Made by a program: the position numbers and the translations under genes. From Collimonas sp. PA-H2 (GTDB lineage Bacteria; Pseudomonadota; Gammaproteobacteria; Burkholderiales; Burkholderiaceae_D), in the NCBI RefSeq assembly GCF_002564105.1, contig NZ_PDBX01000002.1, positions 315,092 through 379,091 on the forward strand: a stretch of DNA of 64,000 nt, in the 5' to 3' direction. Numbering within the stretch: the first letter of the stretch is position 1; each line of letters starts with the position of its first letter. The notes beneath the pieces are model-generated. The model searched no databases. It was not told the origin of the DNA and was given only the letters and a program-made list of their open reading frames with translations. Positions 48,968-58,212 of the stretch are shown here, one piece after another.

Positions 48968-51534
48968 TCGCATTGCCCGTTCAATTCACGGATCGGCGCC
49001 GGATTTTTATCCGCCGGGACGTGGTATTTGACGCTGCACTGTTCCGCCGCGCCCTGCCCCCACTTGACGTTCAGCACGCCGCTTTCCCTGGCGCCGGTGA
49101 TGAAGGTCTGGCCTTCGCTGCCGACGATCCCCATATCCTGCCCTTGTTCGTTCTCGACCTTGGCCCCGAACGGCAGCGGCTTGCCGCTCTTGTCGCTCAG
49201 GTTCAGCATGATGCGCAAGCCGATCGAAGTTTCGAATTTCGCCAGCACCACGGCGCCACGGGTCGGCACCACATCCAGCGCTGCATTCTTGACTTCGACG
49301 TTGTCGCCCAGGTCTTCGGTGCGCACCGCCAGCCGGTTGACCCGGTACGGGCTCAAATTCGCCAGCACCGCATTGCCGCGGCTGTCGGTACGCACACCCG
49401 GATAGACTTCAAAGCCGACGTTGGCGGCGTCCGGCGCTTCCACCAGCGCCATGGTTTCGCCCAGAGGCTGCGACAAGGTAACGCCGCCGCCATGCGCCAC
49501 CAGGCCGCCGGCCATGCCGAGCGTGGTCTGGCCGTAGCCGGAGCCTTGCGCGCGGCCGAAGTCGACGCGGCCGTATTGCGACAGGTAACTGGCGGAGGCG
49601 CTGCCGCTGTTGTCGTTCTGATTCGAGTGAGCGGCCGTGACGTTGTAAGTCAGGCGGCCATCATCCAGCGCCGAACCGTAGACGCTGGCTTGCTGCGTCA
49701 CCTCGCCGTTGTTGCCCTTGGCCACGGTGTAGCGCGCATAGGAGCGGCTGTCGCCGAGCGGGATCGACAGGGTCGCCATCAGCTGGCGGTTCGATGGGCC
49801 GTTCAGATTGGTGCTGTAGTTATAGAAAATACTGTAGCTGAACTGCTTGTAAAAATTCGAGTAGCCGACCTGCATCAGGCGGTCTTTCTGATCGGTGCCC
49901 CAGTAGCTTTGCTGCTGGATCGAGGCGTAGGCGGTGCCACCCTTGCTGCCCAGCTGCTGCGCCAGTTCCAGCCGCACCTGGTTGCGCCGGTTGTTGAGTA
50001 CCTGGCCGTTCTGCAGATCCTGCATCTGCGCCGCTTCCTGGAAGGTGCGGAAGCCGCCGGTGGAATAGCGGTAGCCGGCCATGCGCACGCTGGTGCCGTA
50101 GTTCTCGAAGGATTTGGCGTACAGGAAGCGCAACGACTGGCCGTCATAGTTCTGGTTGAACGGTCCCTTGGTATGCGCTTGCGAGACGTCGGCGGAAATC
50201 GCGCCGAAATCGCGCAGGTTCTTGCCGACCCCGAACAATGCCGACTGATAGATATCGGAGCCGATCACACCGCCGTACACCGAATATTCTTTGCCCAGGC
50301 CGCGCGCCACCGTGCCTTGCACGAAATTCGGCTTGGCGTTGCTGGAGCCGGCGTTGATGGTGGAATAGCCGTTGCGGTACTGGCCGCCGGTCACGCTGTA
50401 GCGCCAGACGCCTTCGCGCAGCAAGGTCGGCACTGCCGAAAAGGCCTGGCGGAACTTGGTTTCACGGCCGTCGGCTTCGGTAATCGTCACTTCCAGGTCG
50501 CCGCTGGTAGAGGTCGGATACAAGTCGTCCAGTACAAACGGACCAGGCGCGACATAGGTGCTGTACACCACGAAGCCGTTCTGCCGCACCGTCACGCGCG
50601 CGTTGGTCTGCGCCACGCCGCGGATGGTCGGCGCATAGCCCTGCTGGCTGTCGGGCAGCATGCCGTCGTCGGACGACAGCTGCACGCCGCGGAACTGGAA
50701 AGCGTCGAAGAAATTACCAGGGGTAGTGCTATCGCCGATCGTCAATTGCCCGCCGAGCGAGGCGATATCGCGCTGCAGGTAGGAGGTCACCGACTGCCAA
50801 TGGCCTTCGCCGTCGACGCCGCGGTTATAGGTCGAAAAATTGCGGAAACGCCAGTCTCCCAGGTTGAAGCCGCCGCGCAGGCCTGCATACAGGGTGTTGC
50901 GGGCTTGCGTGGTGGCGCTGGGGTTGGCGTTGAATTCGGTAATGCTGCTGTTCATAGTGCTGGCGGCATTATTGCCGCCGTCATAGCGCGCCGCTGAAAT
51001 CTGGTAGTCCAGCATGGCGACATTGATGCCCTTGTCCCATTTGTCAGGACTGATGGCGCCGCGCGCCTGGCGCTTCATGGCAGCTTGCGGGATGCTCAGG
51101 GTCAGGCGCAGTTTCTCGCCGTCGTAGGAAACGCTGGAACCAGGGATTGCCTGCGCCAGGTCGACGCATTGGTCGCCGGCCGCCATCAGGACCGGAAACA
51201 CTTCCACCTTGACGCCCCAGCCTTCCAGCATGGCGCGGGTGATGCAAGCCTGGGCATTCTTGCCCTCGCCCTGGTCGCTGAACACTACCTGACTCTGGCC
51301 GACGCTACTTTCGTTGAGGCTGACATCCACCAGGTAGCTGCCGGGCATGACCCGGTTGCCGAACGCGAACAGCGACAAGTCGGCGCGGCTTTGTTCGCCG
51401 CCGATATCCAGGAACTGCTCGTTGAATACCGAGCCGCCCTGGCCTTGCGCCTGAGCCAGCTGCGACAGCACGGCCAGCGTGATCGCTGACAGCGCCAGGC
51501 GTACCGGTTTGCGTTGATGCGACAATCTGATCAC
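48964..51534 (-). CDS. outer-membrane fimbrial usher, FimD/PapC family
   Basis: 856 residues: a signal peptide (about 1-29), an N-terminal chaperone-binding domain (F-N-E-Q-F-L-D-I-G...), a 24-strand barrel with plug (G-F-V-V-Y-S-T-Y-V-A-P-G-P-F-V-L-D-D-L-Y), and C-terminal domains with a Cys pair (E-Q-C-S-V ... N-G-Q-C-E). It assembles chaperone-bound pilins and secretes the fibre. The adhesin gene is coupled to its end. Confidence 0.93.
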   Translation of the reverse strand: MIRLSHQRKPVRLALSAITLAVLSQLAQAQGQGGSVFNEQFLDIGGEQSRADLSLFAFGNRVMPGSYLVDVSLNESSVGQSQVVFSDQGEGKNAQACITRAMLEGWGVKVEVFPVLMAAGDQCVDLAQAIPGSSVSYDGEKLRLTLSIPQAAMKRQARGAISPDKWDKGINVAMLDYQISAARYDGGNNAASTMNSSITEFNANPSATTQARNTLYAGLRGGFNLGDWRFRNFSTYNRGVDGEGHWQSVTSYLQRDIASLGGQLTIGDSTTPGNFFDAFQFRGVQLSSDDGMLPDSQQGYAPTIRGVAQTNARVTVRQNGFVVYSTYVAPGPFVLDDLYPTSTSGDLEVTITEADGRETKFRQAFSAVPTLLREGVWRYSVTGGQYRNGYSTINAGSSNAKPNFVQGTVARGLGKEYSVYGGVIGSDIYQSALFGVGKNLRDFGAISADVSQAHTKGPFNQNYDGQSLRFLYAKSFENYGTSVRMAGYRYSTGGFRTFQEAAQMQDLQNGQVLNNRRNQVRLELAQQLGSKGGTAYASIQQQSYWGTDQKDRLMQVGYSNFYKQFSYSIFYNYSTNLNGPSNRQLMATLSIPLGDSRSYARYTVAKGNNGEVTQQASVYGSALDDGRLTYNVTAAHSNQNDNSGSASASYLSQYGRVDFGRAQGSGYGQTTLGMAGGLVAHGGGVTLSQPLGETMALVEAPDAANVGFEVYPGVRTDSRGNAVLANLSPYRVNRLAVRTEDLGDNVEVKNAALDVVPTRGAVVLAKFETSIGLRIMLNLSDKSGKPLPFGAKVENEQGQDMGIVGSEGQTFITGARESGVLNVKWGQGAAEQCSVKYHVPADKNPAPIRELNGQCE

Positions 51535-51624
51535 AGCTTTCCCTTCCTTTGTTTCTGCCTTGCGCGGCAGACTGACTTGCCCTGACAGGATCTGGTGCTT
51601 GCTACCTGGGAGATGACGACGGTG

Positions 51625-52407
51625 TTACTTGCCTGCAGGCTCAACTGAAGTCGTTGTCGCAGCCGGCGCAGCGGGCTGCGCTGCGGCTGCGGCGCCGACC
51701 GCCACCTTGGTCACGACCTCCGGCGTTTCGCCGCCGTAGTCATTGATGGTGGTGTAGCTGACGTCGATCGGCTGCGGCGTGCTGATCGCGGTCAGCGGGA
51801 AATCGCTGGCGCCGAAAGGCAGCACCATGCCGGCCTTGGTCTGTTCCTTGTTGCCGTTGATTTTGAAACCGGTGAAGGTCAGGTTGTAGGCGCTCGGATT
51901 GTTGACCCGCAACGCGGCGCCCTTGCCGTCTTGGCCAGGCACCACCGACAGCGTCACCAGGTTGCGCGCTTCATCCGGCTTGCCGGCCAGGCCCGCCGGC
52001 CGGTAGAAAATCTTGATGCGGGTGCGCACGGCGACCTGCAGCACGTTCGGTTGATCCGATTTTTCCGGGATTTCCTTGACGTTGAGCCAGAACACCGTTT
52101 CGCGGTCGCTCGGCAGATCGCCGGAAATGCGGACGATGCGCAAGATGTTTTCGGCGCCGGGATCGAGCCGCGACAAAGGCGGCGTCACCAGCAGCGGCGC
52201 CTTGTTCTTGCCTTCGCCGGCATCGACCCAGGTTTGCACCACGTACGGCGAGGTACCGGTGTTCTTCAGCGGAATCGACGCTTGCCGGTCTTTTTCGCCC
52301 AGGATCACGCGGGTGCCGCCAAGCATGACGCTGGCGTTTGCCGCCAGCGCGCTCATCATCAGCACGCTGCCGAGGATGGCGGAAGTGATGATTCGTTTGT
52401 TCAACAT
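51625..52407 (-). CDS. periplasmic fimbrial chaperone, PapD/FimC family
   Basis: 260 residues with a signal peptide ending A-N-A-S. Two Ig-like domains. G1-strand residues (R-T-R-I-K-I-F-Y-R-P) with conserved Arg and Lys anchor the pilin C-terminus. V-I-L-G-E-K-D-R-Q-A-S-I carries the second conserved site. A ~25-residue Ala/Pro/Thr-rich C-terminal extension is longer than in the classical chaperones. It lies between the pilin and usher genes. Confidence 0.92.
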   Translation of the reverse strand: MLNKRIITSAILGSVLMMSALAANASVMLGGTRVILGEKDRQASIPLKNTGTSPYVVQTWVDAGEGKNKAPLLVTPPLSRLDPGAENILRIVRISGDLPSDRETVFWLNVKEIPEKSDQPNVLQVAVRTRIKIFYRPAGLAGKPDEARNLVTLSVVPGQDGKGAALRVNNPSAYNLTFTGFKINGNKEQTKAGMVLPFGASDFPLTAISTPQPIDVSYTTINDYGGETPEVVTKVAVGAAAAAQPAAPAATTTSVEPAGK

Positions 52408-52645
52408 GGAAAACCTCGTCTGTCAAATGTCCTATGCACAAATTTCTAAGCAAGCACAGGCCGCTATCGCGTGCTCACAAATTGATGCATGGGTATCGCT
52501 GGAAAATGATGGCCGGCTTGCCGCTACCGTTGCGGCTTGCCAGCCCATCCTTAAAACCTGGCCGCAGCAAGCACCAGGCTGCCCGTCCCGCCGCAAGCGG
52601 CGCAACGAGGTAATGCCGTTTCAGGATTTTTGCGAAGCGCGCTGA

Positions 52646-53185
52646 TTACAGGTAAGTAACGACGAACTGTGCAGTGGAGTTAGCTGGACCAACGGTGACT
52701 GCAGGACCAGTCGAAACGTAGGTAGCCTGGAAGTTCAGAGGATTGTTGCCCAGACCCAGAACGTAAGTGCCCGATGCCGAACCGACAGGGATCTTGGTGC
52801 CGGCGGAGTCGCCCAGCTCGATCGCCACGCCAGTTGCTGTAGTAACGCCAACCTGGCCAGCGTTAGCCAGAGCCAGATCGTCGGTGACGTTAGCATCGGT
52901 TGTGCCGGTGAAAGTCACGGTTGCGCCTTTGGCGGTTGCGCCGCAGTTGGTCAACAGGATCTGAAACTTCGATGGCGTTGCCTTCTTGCCGGCGGCGCCG
53001 TTCAATACTGCGCGCGACACTGTGCCCATAGGAACAGTGATGTTTTGGCTGGAAGGATCGATCGAGCAAGGCGAGTCAACGATCTGGCCGTTGAAATTCA
53101 CGGTGCCGCCGTCAGCGAAGGCCGCTTGGGACAACAGACCTGCAGCAGCAACTGCAACCAACTTAGCGATAGTCATTTGTTTCAT
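52646..53185 (-). CDS. major type 1-like fimbrial pilin
   Basis: 179 residues; the start at 53185 has GAGGGT upstream. A signal peptide ends A-A-F-A-D. The mature pilin has two Cys (D-S-P-C-S-I and T-N-C-G) that form the usual disulfide, and a C-terminal Q-F-V-V-T-Y-L beta-zipper. It is the first gene of the fimbrial operon and probably the main shaft subunit. The 238-nt gap to the chaperone gene shows no supported gene. Confidence 0.92.
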   Translation of the reverse strand: MKQMTIAKLVAVAAAGLLSQAAFADGGTVNFNGQIVDSPCSIDPSSQNITVPMGTVSRAVLNGAAGKKATPSKFQILLTNCGATAKGATVTFTGTTDANVTDDLALANAGQVGVTTATGVAIELGDSAGTKIPVGSASGTYVLGLGNNPLNFQATYVSTGPAVTVGPANSTAQFVVTYL

Positions 53186-53278
53186 TTTTACCCTCAGATA
53201 TAAAAGTAGATGTTCGATTCAAATTAATGAATTGCCAACACGGCGAAACAAATTGTAGGGGCAAAAATTCACAAAATG

Positions 53279-53292
53279 TCATTACTGACAAT
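53279..53292. promoter_or_regulatory. repeated box 1 upstream of the fimbrial operon
   Basis: TCATTACTGACAAT, matching 53373-53386 at 13 of 14 positions in the same orientation. The two are 94 bp apart, near nine helical turns. Could be activator or repressor sites for the pilin promoter. Confidence 0.4.
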
Positions 53293-53351
53293 GTTTAACA
53301 ATTACTAACAAACACTTATTATTGGGCGGAAATAAAAGATGGCCTAAATAT

Positions 53352-53375
53352 TGATTATTGGTAAAAATATAATCA
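53352..53375. promoter_or_regulatory. inverted repeat TGATTAT-N10-ATAATCA
   Basis: Perfect 7-bp arms (53352-53358 and 53369-53375) just before box 2 in the AT-rich region upstream of the pilin gene. Operator-like, with no recognised regulator. Confidence 0.35.
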
Positions 53376-53386
53376 TTAATGACAAT
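53373..53386. promoter_or_regulatory. repeated box 2 upstream of the fimbrial operon
   Basis: TCATTAATGACAAT; partner of box 1. It overlaps the end of the TGATTAT inverted repeat. Confidence 0.4.
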
Positions 53387-54024
53387 CAACTAAATGTAAG
53401 AAACCCGCTCCTGGCTTGCTTTTGCGGCCCATGCGGCAAAGCGCCATCAGTCTGAAGGGCAACTAAATTGAACTAAGGAAATTCTTAAAATGTCCGCAGG
53501 AAACATGGTGTTTGTCGTGGGATTGCAACAATTCTTTACGAATCTTTACACTCGCGCGTCGTAGCGTTTGCGGTTTCCTCACGTTTTGCGGCAACCCGCC
53601 GTTGTTTCTGGCAGCCGTCGCCGCCATGCTCGACAGCGAGGCGCTCAGGAAGATGCCAGTTGCCGGTACTGTACTATCGCTCACATCCGAGAGGCTGGCG
53701 CAGATGTCGGTTCGCTGGCGCAGGTATAAGCCTTGCGTAGCGTCGGCTACGGCATCTCGCATGTGGAATGAAGGAAGTGCTGGCCAGCATCAAGCTGTCT
53801 GAGTGGGTAGCTGACGCGCTCCGGCCCCTGCGGCCCTTATGTGGAGCTGGCCGAGGCTTGTGAGTTGAATTTGCCGCTGGCCGGGCCGCTCTCGGCTTCG
53901 CTGAAAATCATTCCGATGGACGTCACCTGGCGCACCTGTCGCCGCTGGCCTTGGCGCAGAATCTGGGTGTACCAGCAGCGTAGATGGCGCTGCCAAGCCG
54001 CAATTATTATTTGCGCTTTGCTGT
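53387..54024. other. gene-poor region, possible decayed coding sequence
   Basis: No intact gene. Plus-strand frames around 53770-53990 give pieces that read like coding sequence broken by frameshifts (for example V-E-L-A-E-A-C-E-L-N-L-P-L-A-G in one frame and A-H-L-S-P-L-A-L-A-Q-N-L-G-V in another). I cannot name a parent family. The 99-codon minus-strand frame at 53463-53762 is not supported. Confidence 0.35.
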
Positions 54025-54126
54025 TGTAGGGTGGGCACTCCGTGCCCACGCGTACGTAGCGGGGGGCGCGAAGCCCGGGACACGAATGTCCGCAGCGCTG
54101 CGTGGGCACGGAGTGCCCACCCTACA
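54025..54126. repeat. dispersed repeat family A, copy 3: REPIN-like inverted pair
   Basis: Two perfect 26-bp inverted copies (54025-54050 and 54101-54126), each itself palindromic around GTGGGCAC, with a 50-nt spacer. This is the arrangement of a REPIN. The right unit runs into the end of the pnuC-like gene and supplies its TAG stop (54122-54124). Confidence 0.88.
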
Positions 54127-54715
54127 GCGCTGCAGCGGCCGCCGGCGGGTGATTCCCGGGCAACTGCCGCCGCCAATTGCGCAAGCCGACAAGCGCCAGC
54201 ACGATGAATCCCGCGTACAAGCCTGCGGTCAGGTTCAGGTCTTTATAGATGTACACGCCGACGTAGATAATGTCGACCGCAATCCACAGCCACCAGTTGG
54301 CGACATATTTGCGCGCCATCCAGAACTGGGCCACCAGGCTGAAGCTGGTCAGCGCCGAATCCAGCCATGGAATGTGGGCGTCGGTGAAGCTGGCCATGAC
54401 ATAACCCAGCACTACGCTGCCCGCGGCGCCGGCCAGCAGGCCGGTCAGCAAACCCCGCTTCGGCAGGCGCTGCGGCTGGATATGCTGACTATCCTGGTCC
54501 GACGTCCCGCTTCTCCATTGCCACCAGCCGTACAGCTGCATGACGGCAAAGATCAGTTGCAGCAGCAAGTCCGAATACAGTTTCGCCACCAGGAATATGC
54601 GCGCATACAGCAGCACCGATACCAGGCCTATCGGCCAGCACCACAAATGACGGCGCGCAGTCAGCCAGACCGCCAGGGCGCTCACTATGACTGCAACGAT
54701 TTCCAGACCTGACAT
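54122..54715 (-). CDS. pnuC: PnuC-family vitamin-precursor transporter
   Basis: 197 residues from the ATG at 54715 with AGGAG upstream. About seven membrane helices. Family motifs: W-P-I-G-L-V-S-V-L-L-Y-A, L-Y-G-W-W-Q-W, W-L-D-S-A-L-T-S-F-S-L-V-A-Q-F-W-M-A-R-K and the final A-L-V-G-L-R-N-W-R. PnuC proteins carry nicotinamide riboside by facilitated diffusion; the PnuT branch carries thiamine and PnuX riboflavin. It follows a kinase gene with a 1-nt overlap, and the kinase could trap the imported compound by phosphorylation. The symbol refers to the family; the substrate is not fixed. Confidence 0.85.
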   Translation of the reverse strand: MSGLEIVAVIVSALAVWLTARRHLWCWPIGLVSVLLYARIFLVAKLYSDLLLQLIFAVMQLYGWWQWRSGTSDQDSQHIQPQRLPKRGLLTGLLAGAAGSVVLGYVMASFTDAHIPWLDSALTSFSLVAQFWMARKYVANWWLWIAVDIIYVGVYIYKDLNLTAGLYAGFIVLALVGLRNWRRQLPGNHPPAAAAAL

Positions 54716-55926
54716 CAAGACTCCTGTGTATCGGTTTTACGTTCGCAGCGACGCTGCAGATGGTCGAGCAGATAGCGGCCGGCATCGCTGTTGAACCATG
54801 CCGCATGGCCGAGAAAATAAGTATCGTAGGCCAGCGCCGCATTTTCAGTGGAGTGCTGCACGCCATGAAAATACGCCAGCTCGGATAGCGCGAACTCGAT
54901 ATGCACCAAGGGCAGCATGGCCGGCAATGCCGCCGCTTCCAGCGCCGACAAGGGCGTCACGCTTTCATAGGCGTCCAGCATGGCGTCCAGCTGATCGATA
55001 TGCACCAGATGGCGCTGGCTGCCGCTGGCCAGGGGCAAGGCCAGCCATTCGATCAGGTTGCGTTCAATCGCGTTGGCCAGGTCGTAGACCGCGCAAGTGC
55101 GGTCGGCCAGGCCGAAATCCAGCACTGTCTTGACAGCAGCCGGCGCCGGCGCGGCCTGCCACAGCAGATTGGAAGCGTGCCAGTCGTTATGCGTCCACAA
55201 CGGCGCCAAGCCATGCAGCAAGGGACTGAGGCGGGCGTGGAACGGCAGCAGCACCCGCGTCACGTCGGCGCGCCAGTCGCGCGGCGCCAGATAGTCGCTC
55301 AATGCCGGGCGCTGCTGGATATAAAGCTGGATGCGCTCCAGCACTGCTTGCGGCTGCTCTGCATGCAACAAGGTAAAGCCGGAGGACAGCAGCCTGGTGC
55401 TGCGCGCCGGCGCATCATGGCCGCGGGCGGCCAGGTGCAGCAAGGCCAGTTCGCGGCCGGCAGCGGCGGCGTCGGCGCAACTCAGGAAAGGCGTCCATGA
55501 GGTGGCGTCGCGGTAGCGGTCGACGCCCTGGCCGACGCGCTGCACTTCGTAAGTCCAGTCGCCGTCGGCATAGGCCGTATTGCCGTCGCCGGTGCTCAGC
55601 ACTTCGCTGACCGCCAGTCCATTGCCCCGCAGATGAGCCATGAAACGATGCTCGTCCATCAGCTCGTCAACCGTGCGGATGGCACGCAGCAGGCGCTTGA
55701 TGAACAACGGGCCCGAGTCCGTCGCCGCCACGCAGGCGCTGGAAAAGGGCCGCGGGCTATGCCAGTCGAGCCGCGTCACTACGCCCGCCAGCGGGTAGTG
55801 ACGCAGCAGGCGCGCGACTTCATCCAGCGTCAATGACGGCCAGCTGGGCTGCACCACGTCCATGCCCATGCCGTGGCTCAGCACTGCTGGCAGGCCGCTG
55901 GCGTCGTCTGGTTTTGCATCCTTCAT
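54715..55926 (-). CDS. APH/choline-kinase-fold phosphotransferase
   Basis: 403 residues. The catalytic loop T-H-N-D-W-H-A-S-N-L-L-W (Asp and Asn) and the metal-binding V-L-D-F-G-L-A-D define the aminoglycoside phosphotransferase/choline kinase fold. It lies between a TonB-dependent receptor gene (18 nt upstream) and a PnuC-type transporter gene. By context it should phosphorylate the transported compound. ThiK thiamine kinase belongs to this fold, while the usual nicotinamide riboside kinase (NadR) does not, so thiamine or another alcohol-bearing vitamin is a reasonable guess. Confidence 0.75.
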   Translation of the reverse strand: MKDAKPDDASGLPAVLSHGMGMDVVQPSWPSLTLDEVARLLRHYPLAGVVTRLDWHSPRPFSSACVAATDSGPLFIKRLLRAIRTVDELMDEHRFMAHLRGNGLAVSEVLSTGDGNTAYADGDWTYEVQRVGQGVDRYRDATSWTPFLSCADAAAAGRELALLHLAARGHDAPARSTRLLSSGFTLLHAEQPQAVLERIQLYIQQRPALSDYLAPRDWRADVTRVLLPFHARLSPLLHGLAPLWTHNDWHASNLLWQAAPAPAAVKTVLDFGLADRTCAVYDLANAIERNLIEWLALPLASGSQRHLVHIDQLDAMLDAYESVTPLSALEAAALPAMLPLVHIEFALSELAYFHGVQHSTENAALAYDTYFLGHAAWFNSDAGRYLLDHLQRRCERKTDTQES

Positions 55927-55944
55927 GCCGCTTCCATCCCGCCC

Positions 55945-58212
55945 TTAAAAATCGTACTGGACTGACAGCCGCGCGGTGCGCGGCGCCCCCAGATGCAGGT
56001 AGCTGTCGCCGAAATATTCGCCGACATCTTTCCAGTAACGCTTATCGAACAGATTATCCACGCTCAGGCGCAGCACCGTCGGATGCCCCGCCAGGATGGT
56101 TTTATAGCGCAGACCGGCATCGAACAAACTATAAGCCGGGACATTGACGTCGCCTTCACGCGTCGCCACCTTGCTGGCGCTGTACTGCCAGCCGCCGAGC
56201 AGGGTCAGGCCGGTGACCTGCGGCAGCGCATAAGACGCATACAGGGCGGCGCGCAGGCGCGGCACATTGATGGCCTGGTGGCCGTCGTAGGCAGGCGTGC
56301 CGGTATCTTCGGCGCGCGCTTGGATCAGGGCCAGGCTGGCCGTCAGCCGCAACTGCTTGCTGACCTGGCCGGCCGCGCTCAGCTCTAATCCTCTATGTGT
56401 TTCGGTACCTTGCTGGGTGTAGGTATAGCCATTCTCGTCCGGCTTCGGATACTCGTACGGCTTGCTCATCTGGAACAGCGCCGCGCTCAGGCTGAGCTGG
56501 TCGCGCCAGTCGTACTTGACGCCGGCTTCAAGCTGGCGCGACACGGTCGGCGCCAGGAAAGCATAGGCATTCTCGGCCCAGAACGGCGCCTGGCCGCCCA
56601 TGCTCAAGCCTTTGCTATAGCTGGTGTAGAGCGAGAGATCGGCCTGCGGTTTGTAGACCAGCGCGACTTGCGGCAGCAGCAAGGACTTCTCAGTGGTGCG
56701 GGTCGCGGCGCCAGTGATGTCCAGCGCCCGTTCGTTCAGCCACACCTGGCGGCCGCCGGCGATCACCTGCCATTGCGGCGTCAGGCTGATGCGGTCGACT
56801 GCAAACAGTGCTTTTTGCCGGCTGTCGAGCCGCAGATAAGAGGCATCCGGCGACAACGGCGAAGGCGCGTAGACGATAGGATTCGGGTTATAGATATTAT
56901 CGCTGCCGACATACTCGTTGACGCCATCGCTCTGCGACACCGTACGGCGGAACATGCTCGCCCCCAGAGTCAGGTCGTGGCGGATCTTGCCGGTATCGAG
57001 TTTGCCTTGCAGCACCGCCTGCAGCTGGTCGTTGCGGCGGGTGTCGTCCGGGAAGCGGTAATCGTATATATCGAAATCGCCGTTGGCGCTGAAATAACGG
57101 GCCGGCGTGCCGCCCGCGCCGCATGTCGCGCCATAGCCGCAGCCATAGGGAAAGGCAGAATTATCGTCGATCACCACGCGGCTGCGGCTGCCTGCCAGAT
57201 AGGCGTGCCAGTCAGGCGCCAGATCGAGATCCAGGCGCAGGTTCAGATTAACGGAATTGATCGTCACCGGCTTGGCCCACGGCTGCACCCCCAGCAAGGT
57301 CGCGGGCGACACATTGCCAGGGACGACGGCGCCGCCGAGCAGCTGGTAGCCCGGCGCGGAACGCTGCTCGCGGTGCTGGTACTCGGCGTCGAACTGCAGG
57401 CGCGCCTGCGGACTGATCACCCAGTCGGCGGCCAGCGAGGCGAAATTGCGCTCACCGTCGGCGTTATTAACATAGGAATGCAGGCTCTCATGAGCCGCAT
57501 TGATGCGCAGGCCAAACTGCTTTTGCGCGCCGAACAGGGTGCCGATGTCGGTAGCCAGATAGCGCGAGCCGCGCGAATCTGTTTCCAGCGTAATCGAACG
57601 CACATCGGCCGGCCGCTTGGTGACATAGTTGATCAGGCCGCCGGGCGGCGTCATGCCGCTTTGCAGGCCAGCCAGGCCTTTCAGGATCTCGACGCTTTCC
57701 TTGTTTTCCAACGCTACATTCTGCTCGCCGGCGATGCTCATGCCGTTGATTTGCAAGCTCGTCGCCAGGTCCAGCGGAAAACCGCGGATGCTGAAATTTT
57801 CGTAGTAGCCGACCGGCGTGTAATTGTCGCCGACGGCAGCGTCGTTGCGCACGACGTCGCTCAGCAAGCGCGCCTGCTGATCATCCAGCTGGGTGCGCGT
57901 GACCACGGACACCGAGGCTGGCGTATCGAGCAGCGAGGCGGCGCCAAAGCTGGCGACCGAGGCCGAGGTCTTGCGATAGCTGTCGGCGGCGGGACCGGCG
58001 CCGGTCACCGTCACGGTCGGCAATGTGGTTTCATTCTGCGGCTGGGCGCCCTGCCCGGCACCGCTAGCCGGCCTGCCATTTTGTTCAGGATCGCTTTGCG
58101 CATGCGCCATGCCGGCGGTCGCTGCTGCAATCAGAGTAATCAGCAATTTTCTTTTAGTCTGCAGCGCTACCCGGCCTCCGGCCGCTGGATAGGTTCTTTT
58201 CGTAGTTGTCAT
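55945..58212 (-). CDS. TonB-dependent outer-membrane receptor (siderophore-receptor type)
   Basis: 755 residues. A long signal peptide ends M-A-H-A near residue 38, followed by a TonB-box-like T-L-P-T-V-T-V-T segment. The plug has S-I-R-G-F, G-L-A-G-L-Q-S-G and P-P-G-G-L-I-N-Y-V-T-K-R-P. A 22-strand barrel ends in ...S-V-Q-Y-D-F with the terminal aromatic residue. The sequence resembles FhuA/FpvA-type siderophore receptors. As first gene of an operon with a kinase and a PnuC transporter, its ligand may instead be a vitamin or its precursor. No Fur box or TPP riboswitch was seen upstream. Confidence 0.9.
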   Translation of the reverse strand: MTTTKRTYPAAGGRVALQTKRKLLITLIAAATAGMAHAQSDPEQNGRPASGAGQGAQPQNETTLPTVTVTGAGPAADSYRKTSASVASFGAASLLDTPASVSVVTRTQLDDQQARLLSDVVRNDAAVGDNYTPVGYYENFSIRGFPLDLATSLQINGMSIAGEQNVALENKESVEILKGLAGLQSGMTPPGGLINYVTKRPADVRSITLETDSRGSRYLATDIGTLFGAQKQFGLRINAAHESLHSYVNNADGERNFASLAADWVISPQARLQFDAEYQHREQRSAPGYQLLGGAVVPGNVSPATLLGVQPWAKPVTINSVNLNLRLDLDLAPDWHAYLAGSRSRVVIDDNSAFPYGCGYGATCGAGGTPARYFSANGDFDIYDYRFPDDTRRNDQLQAVLQGKLDTGKIRHDLTLGASMFRRTVSQSDGVNEYVGSDNIYNPNPIVYAPSPLSPDASYLRLDSRQKALFAVDRISLTPQWQVIAGGRQVWLNERALDITGAATRTTEKSLLLPQVALVYKPQADLSLYTSYSKGLSMGGQAPFWAENAYAFLAPTVSRQLEAGVKYDWRDQLSLSAALFQMSKPYEYPKPDENGYTYTQQGTETHRGLELSAAGQVSKQLRLTASLALIQARAEDTGTPAYDGHQAINVPRLRAALYASYALPQVTGLTLLGGWQYSASKVATREGDVNVPAYSLFDAGLRYKTILAGHPTVLRLSVDNLFDKRYWKDVGEYFGDSYLHLGAPRTARLSVQYDF

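Noticed and set aside
48973..50997. 674-codon plus-strand open frame
   Set aside because: Lies antisense within the usher gene; high G+C produces long open shadow frames. The usher has clear domains and the antisense product does not.
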